Assembly: GCA_018262385.1 (NCBI GenBank)
Contig: JAGSPQ010000350.1
Location: forward strand, 1-5,184
Direction: 5' to 3'
From: Myxococcaceae bacterium
Lineage (GTDB): Bacteria > Myxococcota > Myxococcia > Myxococcales > Myxococcaceae
Length of the DNA: 5,184 nt
Shown here: one piece after another, positions 1 to 4,348 of the stretch
Position numbering within the stretch: the stretch's first letter is position 1
Layout of the letters: each line of letters begins with the position of its first letter
Program-made: the position numbers and the translations under genes
Notes under the pieces: model-generated
Told to the model about the DNA's origin: nothing
The model's input: the letters and a program-made list of their open reading frames with translations, nothing else
Database searches by the model: none

Positions 1-186
1 AGAGCGAGGCTCGAGGGCGCGCCTGGCCGCACGGAATTGGCGAATTGGACAAAGAGGCGCCAATCGCGCGCTTCCGTCCACCGTTGAGCTCGTTGCCCTT
101 TGCTGGAATTACCCCCGGGTTTCCGAAACATCCGGGAACCTACCAACCCGGTCTGACGCCCCCACCCCCGCCGGCCGCGCCACCCC

Positions 187-282
187 GGAGCACGGGAGCA
201 CGGGTTGCCTGGAGCACGGGAGCACGGGTTGCCTGGAGCACCAGGTCACGGGTTGCCTGGAGCACCAGGTCACGGGGTGCCT
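187..282. repeat. Tandem repeat, four copies of a 24-base unit
   Basis: Four units sit head to tail at 187-210, 211-234, 235-258 and 259-282. Units 1 and 2 are identical. Units 3 and 4 differ from each other at one base, and from units 1 and 2 at four bases clustered at unit positions 8-12, so the order is A-A-B-B. Each unit starts GGAGCAC and ends TGCCT. At the start of units 3 and 4, together with the preceding bases, there is a small inverted repeat of CCTGG, a 4-base loop and CCAGG (232-245 and 256-269). The unit length is a multiple of three, so every frame stays open, but nothing indicates that it is translated. The array ends 53 bases before the preferred hydrolase start. Confidence 0.9.
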
Positions 283-323
283 CGGGGGTCGGGATCGGAA
301 AGGTCCCCGCGGCCGAGGTGTTC

Positions 324-329
324 GAGGGG
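324..329 (+). promoter_or_regulatory. Ribosome binding site that favours the GTG start at 336
   Basis: GAGGGG at 324-329 ends six bases before an in-frame GTG at 336. The in-frame ATG at 354 has only pyrimidine-rich sequence before it and no Shine-Dalgarno match in the usual range, so this site is the reason for preferring the GTG. Confidence 0.5.
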
Positions 330-335
330 TGGGAA

Positions 336-1124
336 GTGCGATGTTCCTCTCCCATGAAGCGGCTGAGGCGACTGGGCATGATCGCGGTGACGACCGTTCT
401 GCTGGTGTACGTGGCGATCGCCGCCGCGGCGTTCTTCTTCCAGCGGGCGATGATCTTCCCCACTCCAGCCCAGGCGCGCGAGCCGAGGGTGGGCCTGGTC
501 CGAGGAGACGGGTTCGTCGCCACCCACCTGCCGGGGACTCCGACGATCGTCCACCTGCACGGCAATGCCGAGCAGTTGTCGGATTCCGACTGGCTCGCCG
601 AGACGCTCGCCCTGCGCGGGTTCGGCTTCTACGCGATCGAGTACCCGGGCTACGGCCTCGCGGCGTCGACTCCGGTGTCCGAGGAGGCGATCTACTCCAC
701 GGTCGAGGCGGCCTTGCGGGCGCTCGAGCAGACCGTGCCCAGAGACCAGCTCATCCTTCAGGGCCAGTCGCTCGGAAGCGGAGTGGCGGTCGAGATGGCG
801 CGGCGCGGGCACGGCTCGAAGCTGATGTTGATCTCCGCGTACACCTCGATTCCCGACGTGGCGGCGAGCGCCTTTCCGTTTCTGCCTGCGCGGCTGCTGG
901 TGCGCGATCGGTTCGACAGCGCGTCGAAGGCAAGAGACATCTCGGTTCCGGTGCTGCTCATCCACGGCGGCCAGGACGAGATCGTCCCGACCCGCATGAG
1001 CCGCACGCTGGCCACCCTTTTTCCAAAGGCCACGCTGCGGATCGTCGAAGGGGCCCACCACAACGATCTGGTCGATCGGCCCGAGGTGATCGACGCCCTG
1101 GTCAACTTCGCCCGCGGGGAGTGA
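336..1124 (+). CDS. Membrane-anchored alpha/beta hydrolase (BEM46/ABHD13-like)
   Basis: Predicted serine hydrolase of about 262 residues, substrate unknown. The N-terminus has a basic stretch (KRLRRLG) followed by a hydrophobic segment at about residues 14-34, which should act as an uncleaved anchor with the catalytic domain in the periplasm. The FQRAMIFPTP motif just after it is typical of BEM46-like hydrolases. The alpha/beta hydrolase core follows: HGN at 75-77 for the oxyanion region, GQSLG with nucleophile Ser145, GGQDEIVP with acid Asp214, and GAHHND with catalytic His242. All three triad positions are intact. The GTG at 336 is chosen for its ribosome binding site; an ATG at 354 would give 256 residues and still keep the anchor. 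The gene stands alone, converging on the lipoprotein gene. Family-level assignment is secure; esterase, lipase or thioesterase activity cannot be distinguished. Confidence 0.85.
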   Translation: MRCSSPMKRLRRLGMIAVTTVLLVYVAIAAAAFFFQRAMIFPTPAQAREPRVGLVRGDGFVATHLPGTPTIVHLHGNAEQLSDSDWLAETLALRGFGFYAIEYPGYGLAASTPVSEEAIYSTVEAALRALEQTVPRDQLILQGQSLGSGVAVEMARRGHGSKLMLISAYTSIPDVAASAFPFLPARLLVRDRFDSASKARDISVPVLLIHGGQDEIVPTRMSRTLATLFPKATLRIVEGAHHNDLVDRPEVIDALVNFARGE

Positions 1125-1133
1125 GAAATGAAA

Positions 1134-1162
1134 GAAGCCCCCTGGCGGTGCCGGGAGGCTTC
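1134..1162 (-). terminator. Intrinsic terminator between convergent genes
   Basis: GAAGCC at 1134-1139 pairs with GGCTTC at 1157-1162, and CCC at 1140-1142 can extend the stem with GGG at 1153-1155 past a bulged A. Read on the minus strand, the stem is followed by the T-rich run TTTCATTTCT, so it should stop transcription of the lipoprotein gene. On the plus strand the hairpin begins ten bases after the hydrolase stop but has only a weak T run, so it may act less well in that direction. The 67-base gap between the two stops holds nothing else. Confidence 0.7.
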
Positions 1163-1191
1163 GTTCCATCACAGACCACTCGAACGGTTGG

Positions 1192-2100
1192 TTAGAGCGT
1201 GAAGGCCGGATCGCAGGCGTGCACCGGGCAGGCGGCCGCGCCGCCGCTCCACGAACGCAGCTGGTAGCCTTCCGCGCAGTTCGGCAGGTAGAGCGCGCAC
1301 ATGCCGGGGATGACGCAGGTGAAGCTCGGCAGGACACAGCGGTCTTCGTTGCGCTCGTAGGTGCGGACCTTGCCAGCCGGGCAGGCCGGCATCTTCACCA
1401 GCGGACACGGGCCCGGCTGCTCGGGGAGCTTCACGAACACCTGGCTCGCCGCCAGCACCTTCTCATAGCTGCCCGAGATGAACGCGCCGTTGACGAACTT
1501 GCCGGTGACGATCGCCTCGTGCTGGGCGACCCGGTTCTTCAGCCAGGTCTGGTCGACCCGGGGCAGCGCCGCTGCCGAGACGTCCAGCCCGTCGAACATC
1601 GTCGGAGCGCCCGCGTTCAGCCGGTTCGCCTTCATCGAAGGGCACGGGGCCTTGAAGCACTGGATGTTGAGGCTCTGGACCTTGAAGAACGACTGGCCGG
1701 CGGTGGCGGTGACTCCGGGCATGCCGCGCCAGGCGTCGCTGACGATGAACGGCCGGGTGTGGAAGCGGGTCTCTGCCGCGCCGAGCTTCCCGCGCAGCAC
1801 GACCTGGGTGTCGCCCTCGTACACCCTGGCGACGGTGGCCTCGTCGAGCCCGGAGCTGGAGAAGTCGAGCTCGTTGACGTACCGCGGGCTCGGGTTGACC
1901 CGGTTCACGTCCGTCACCCACCAGCCGCCGCACAGCGGGGAGACGCACTTGCGGAAGTCCCGGGTGAAGGTGACGTAGGTCCGCGAGGTGGTCGACAGCT
2001 CGGCGCCGTCGGTCTCGAGCAGATCGCCCTCGTTCACTTCCGTCTGCGAAACCCCGCATCCCACCAGCATCAGTACGGCTGCCATCAGTGCGCGCTGCAT
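1192..2100 (-). CDS. Cysteine-rich outer-membrane lipoprotein, DUF6748-like
   Basis: 302 residues, function unknown. The N-terminus is a lipoprotein signal with lipobox LVGC and lipidated Cys15. The next residue is Gly, with no Asp sorting signal, so the outer membrane is expected. Residues about 41-215 form one domain that opens with TRDFRKCVSPLCGGWWV (Cys52, Cys57) and continues with NIQCFKAPCPSMKANRLN (Cys148, Cys153). From memory this resembles DUF6748 domains in myxobacterial lipoproteins. The C-terminal 70 residues hold eight more cysteines in two similar four-Cys blocks (232, 240, 255, 262 and 268, 275, 291, 296). The twelve mature cysteines suggest disulfides made in the periplasm. 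The ATG is supported by a strong ribosome binding site. The gene lies 185 bases after moaA on the same strand, ends at its own terminator and is probably transcribed separately. Confidence 0.85.
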   Translation of the reverse strand: MQRALMAAVLMLVGCGVSQTEVNEGDLLETDGAELSTTSRTYVTFTRDFRKCVSPLCGGWWVTDVNRVNPSPRYVNELDFSSSGLDEATVARVYEGDTQVVLRGKLGAAETRFHTRPFIVSDAWRGMPGVTATAGQSFFKVQSLNIQCFKAPCPSMKANRLNAGAPTMFDGLDVSAAALPRVDQTWLKNRVAQHEAIVTGKFVNGAFISGSYEKVLAASQVFVKLPEQPGPCPLVKMPACPAGKVRTYERNEDRCVLPSFTCVIPGMCALYLPNCAEGYQLRSWSGGAAACPVHACDPAFTL

Positions 2101-2202
2101 GTGTTTCCCCCTAATGAGGTTCAGGTGGGCGGAGGTACCACCCTGTCGCACATCGGGTCCAGCGCCTTTTGGTTTGTAAATGTTTTCATGTGCTTGGGAC
2201 GA
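2101..2202. other. Probable leader and promoter region of the lipoprotein gene
   Basis: The stretch has an AT-rich patch at about 2166-2192 that stands out from the GC-rich surroundings, as expected for a promoter of the minus-strand lipoprotein gene. No convincing -35/-10 pair could be fixed. No gene is visible on either strand. Confidence 0.4.
2107..2112 (-). promoter_or_regulatory. Ribosome binding site of the lipoprotein gene
   Basis: On the minus strand AGGGGG lies six bases before the ATG at 2100. This fixes the start and excludes the long in-frame upstream extension, which would run back through the moaA region. Confidence 0.75.
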
Positions 2203-2283
2203 CCGCTCGGAGCGGGCGCGGGGTGTCAAACACCTCGTACAACGCGGCGCGTCGTGAAGAGAGGTGTCAGACACCTCGTACAA
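2203..2283. repeat. Row of odd-centred palindromes downstream of moaA
   Basis: Four inverted repeats, each built around a single central base, lie side by side. 2203-2215 is CCGCTC-G-GAGCGG. 2222-2234 has GGTGTC arms with one mismatch. 2242-2252 is ACGCG-G-CGCGT. 2261-2277 is perfect, with 8-base arms GAGGTGTC and GACACCTC. Their centres are 19, 19 and 22 bases apart. The second and fourth belong to a 21-base direct repeat (2222-2242 and 2263-2283, one mismatch). The row starts two bases past the moaA stop. On the minus strand the first hairpin is followed by TCTTC, so it could end or attenuate the operon transcript. REP-type dispersed elements or operators are alternatives. Confidence 0.75.
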
Positions 2284-2285
2284 GA

Positions 2286-3239
2286 CTACCCGCCGGCGTC
2301 CGCCATGCTGAACTGCGCCCGCTCCGTCCCGGCGAGCGGGTGGTGGCTCTGCTTGGCGCGGATCGCCGAGCCGAGCATGAACCCCAGCGTGCGGTCGGTG
2401 GCCCCTTCCCGCAGCGCCGGCCCGAGCGGCACCCCGCCCGGTTGATACAGGCAGCCGCGCAGCAACCCGGCGCAGTTGAGCCTCAGTCGATTGCAGTCGG
2501 CGCAGAACGGCTCGGTGTCCGAGGCAATCACTCCAAAAGTCACCCCGTCCGCGGTCCGGTAGAGCGCCGCCGGATCCGACGGGTTGCGCCGGGGCAGCCG
2601 CTCGACCGCTCCCGCCCGCGCGAGGATCTGCTGGCCGGAGAAGAACACCTGGCGGGTGTAGCCCACCGCGCTGCCGGTGTTCATCAGCTCGATGAAGCGG
2701 ACCTCGACCCGGTGCGCGCGCGACCAGGCCAGAAAGTCCGGGATCTCGTCCTCGTTCTTCCCTTCCTGGATCACCACGTTCAGCTTCACCTGCTGCAGCA
2801 CCCGCTGCGCCTCGAGCACCCCGGCGAGCACCGCCTCCAGCTCGCCGTCTCCCATCAGCGCGCGGTAGCGCTCCGGATCCAGGCTGTCGACGTGCACGGT
2901 CGCCCGCTGCAGCCCGGCCTCCACCAGCGCCGGAAGCTTCGCCGCCAGCAGCTGCCCGTTGGTGGTGAGCGCCAGCTCGGCCCCGGGCATCGCCGCCCGA
3001 AACGCTCCCACCACCTCCACCACCTCCGGCCGCAGCAGCGGCTCGCCGCCGGTGAACCGCACCCGGCCGATCTCCTCCTGGGCGAACACCCGCGCCAGCC
3101 GCCCGTACTCGGCCGCGCTCAGCCACTGACTCTTGCCGACCGCCGGCGTCAGCGCCCCCGGCCGGCAGTAGGCGCAGTCGTACTGACATTGGGTGAGCAG
3201 GCTCACCCGCAACGTCAATCCGTGCCGGGGGCGGGTCAT
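2286..3239 (-). CDS. moaA: GTP 3',8-cyclase MoaA (radical SAM, molybdenum cofactor biosynthesis)
   Basis: MoaA rearranges GTP to 3',8-cyclo-GTP, the first step of molybdopterin synthesis, in the cytoplasm. The 317-residue protein has the SAM-binding cluster CQYDCAYC (Cys18, Cys22, Cys25), the TGGEPL motif at 63-68, TTNG at 92-95, VDSLDPERY at 117-125 and RFIELMNTG at 181-189. The second cluster, which binds GTP, is CX2CX13C at Cys246, Cys249 and Cys263. Arg11, Arg251 and Arg253 match the GTP-contacting arginines, and the essential C-terminal Gly-Gly is present. Length is slightly short for the family because the N-terminus is trimmed. The first cluster reads TQCQ where TDRCN is usual, so this is a somewhat divergent copy. 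It starts 10 bases after the cytochrome c stop with only a weak ribosome binding site, which suggests coupling. As last gene of a molybdoenzyme operon it likely boosts cofactor supply. Confidence 0.9.
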   Translation of the reverse strand: MTRPRHGLTLRVSLLTQCQYDCAYCRPGALTPAVGKSQWLSAAEYGRLARVFAQEEIGRVRFTGGEPLLRPEVVEVVGAFRAAMPGAELALTTNGQLLAAKLPALVEAGLQRATVHVDSLDPERYRALMGDGELEAVLAGVLEAQRVLQQVKLNVVIQEGKNEDEIPDFLAWSRAHRVEVRFIELMNTGSAVGYTRQVFFSGQQILARAGAVERLPRRNPSDPAALYRTADGVTFGVIASDTEPFCADCNRLRLNCAGLLRGCLYQPGGVPLGPALREGATDRTLGFMLGSAIRAKQSHHPLAGTERAQFSMADAGG

Positions 3240-3249
3240 CGGCTTCCCG

Positions 3250-3654
3250 CTATTTCTTCTTCTTCTTCGCGTCGGCCGCCGGAGCCGCCGCCACCGGCTT
3301 GCCGACGCCGGGGCCGCGCAGCTCGAGCACGTAGTACGCCAGGCTCCACCGCTCTTCTTCGGTCAGGTGGGCGAAGGCGACCATCACCGTGGTGGGGATC
3401 CCTTCCGAGACGGTCTTGAAGACGTTCTCCGGCTTCTCGCCGTTCTTGAACGCGTCGACCTTGAAGTTGCGGGGCTTGGGGTTGAGCGCCGCCGCCGCCA
3501 CGCCATCTCCCGCGCCGGCCACGCCGTGGCAGGGCACGCAGTTGAGGGTGAAGCTCGCCTTGCCCTTCTCGAGCAGCGCGGGCGACGAAGCAGGCGGAGC
3601 GGCCAGCGCCACCGCGCCGACGAACAGAGTGACGACCAGGACGGCCTTACGCAT
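3250..3654 (-). CDS. Periplasmic monoheme cytochrome c with a polylysine tail
   Basis: 134 residues. The N-terminus is a Sec signal peptide (MRKAVLVVTLFVGAVALA), probably cut near residue 18-19. A single heme c site CVPCH lies at 39-43, so His43 is one axial ligand. Met91 in the PTTVMVAF stretch is the likely second ligand. The NPKPRNF motif at 58-64 and LTEEERWSLAYYV at 97-109 are typical of small class I cytochromes c serving respiratory enzymes. After residue 113 there is an Ala/Pro-rich linker that ends in five lysines. The ATG overlaps the end of the chaperone gene by 8 bases (ATGCGTAA) and has no clear ribosome binding site, so its translation likely depends on the gene before it. Its role is inferred from position: electron acceptor or donor for the heme b subunit encoded two genes upstream. 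Confidence 0.88.
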   Translation of the reverse strand: MRKAVLVVTLFVGAVALAAPPASSPALLEKGKASFTLNCVPCHGVAGAGDGVAAAALNPKPRNFKVDAFKNGEKPENVFKTVSEGIPTTVMVAFAHLTEEERWSLAYYVLELRGPGVGKPVAAAPAADAKKKKK

Positions 3655-4348
3655 GAGAGGGTTTTCCGGGTGAAGGGTTGGACTTCAGTTGTTCCACTGC
3701 GCCACAGCACGGCTCGGCGTCGGCCGACGGGTCGAGCCCGTGGAAGTCGAGCGCCGCCGGCTGGACTCCGAGCGCCTGGCACTCGGCCTCGACCAGCGCC
3801 CGCACCCACTCGAACACCCGGCCGTAGAGCGCGCTCTGCGACACGTTCTGCCGCTGGGCGATCGCCCCCACGAACCGGCCGAGGTGGTCGAGGAGGAACT
3901 TCTTGCGCGCGTCCTCCACGATGCCCACCCCGTCGGCGTCGCCGCCCTCGGCGAGCGCGGACTGGCGGGCGAGCATCACCGCGTAGAACTCGAGCTCGAC
4001 CGCGAGGTGGTCGCCCATCTCGTTCTCGCCGTCCGGCGAGCCGAGCCCGAACGCCCGGTAGAAGCCGTTGAGATCCGCCAGCTCGGTGCCCTTCGACATC
4101 CCGCGCATCCGGCCGTACTCGGTCTCGTACAGCGGCGTCCGCTCGCTGCCGACGTCGAACAGCGCGAGGAACTCGCTGCGCGCCTCGTCGAGGTCCTCAG
4201 CCCGCTCCAGCAGGCCGCCTCCCAGCGTCGCGTCTCCTGCGCCGCTGGCGACCAGCCCGTCGATCGCCGCCCGGAAGTCCTGGCCCGGGTAGGCGGTCAA
4301 CCGCGACGCCAGCGCGAAGTTCAGCGCCTTCGCCTCGAGCGCGCTCAC
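3647..4348 (-). CDS. TorD/DmsD-family chaperone for a type II DMSO-reductase-family enzyme
   Basis: Cytoplasmic chaperone of 233 residues that should bind the catalytic molybdoenzyme subunit, helping cofactor insertion and holding back Tat export until folding is complete. Evidence is the all-helical TorD pattern with TPLYETEYG at 71-79, ELADLNGFYRAFGL at 89-102 and DHLAVELEFYAVMLA at 113-127; the last two are the family hallmarks. A late segment (FLLDHLGRFVGAIAQ, 151-165) also fits. The GTG start is chosen because it forms a GTGA overlap with the stop of the gamma-subunit gene and has AGGTGG four bases before it. An open frame continues upstream but only as a shadow of the gamma gene. The C-terminus carries a Cys-Cys pair (214-215) and about 20 polar residues beyond the usual helical end. 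Its place beside a gamma subunit matches the D genes of the ebd, ddh, ser and clr operons. Confidence 0.87.
   Translation of the reverse strand: MSALEAKALNFALASRLTAYPGQDFRAAIDGLVASGAGDATLGGGLLERAEDLDEARSEFLALFDVGSERTPLYETEYGRMRGMSKGTELADLNGFYRAFGLGSPDGENEMGDHLAVELEFYAVMLARQSALAEGGDADGVGIVEDARKKFLLDHLGRFVGAIAQRQNVSQSALYGRVFEWVRALVEAECQALGVQPAALDFHGLDPSADAEPCCGAVEQLKSNPSPGKPSHA

Larger units (their letters stand above)
1..335. other. Left-edge region with no convincing gene
   Basis: All forward frames are largely open here because of the GC content, and none shows a recognisable domain. One forward frame runs from the edge to a TGA at 85-87 and could be the last 28 codons of an upstream gene, but it is too short to judge. 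The frame of the downstream hydrolase is open back to position 45, yet its translation there is proline-rich and then follows the 24-base repeat, unlike a protein N-terminus. Positions 118-124 and 134-140 can pair as a 7-bp RNA hairpin with one G-U pair. I see no good -35/-10 pair. The stretch probably holds the hydrolase promoter and leader plus the tandem repeat. Confidence 0.5.

Noticed and set aside
1..87. Tail of an upstream plus-strand gene ending at TGA 85-87
   Set aside because: Only 28 codons are visible, with no motif; other frames are equally open.
84..112. Promoter for the hydrolase (TTGAGC, 17 bases, AATTAC)
   Set aside because: The -10 matches the consensus at about half of its positions, which is expected by chance in a region this long.
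187..282. CRISPR array
   Set aside because: The units are contiguous with no spacers, and the unit varies in the middle.
45..335. N-terminal extension of the hydrolase frame by about 97 codons
   Set aside because: The translation is proline-rich and then follows the 24-base repeat. The membrane anchor and a ribosome binding site support a start near 336-354, and position 45 is not preceded by a ribosome binding site.
2152..2180. Sigma70-type promoter for the lipoprotein gene (TTTACA, 17 bases, CCCGAT on the minus strand)
   Set aside because: The -35 is acceptable but the -10 matches only in its last two bases; not enough to call.
2101..3189. Long minus-strand frame continuous with the lipoprotein gene
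   Set aside because: It overlaps moaA in another frame and reads as Gly/Ala/Arg-rich shadow sequence. The lipoprotein signal peptide and the AGGGGG site set the start at 2100.
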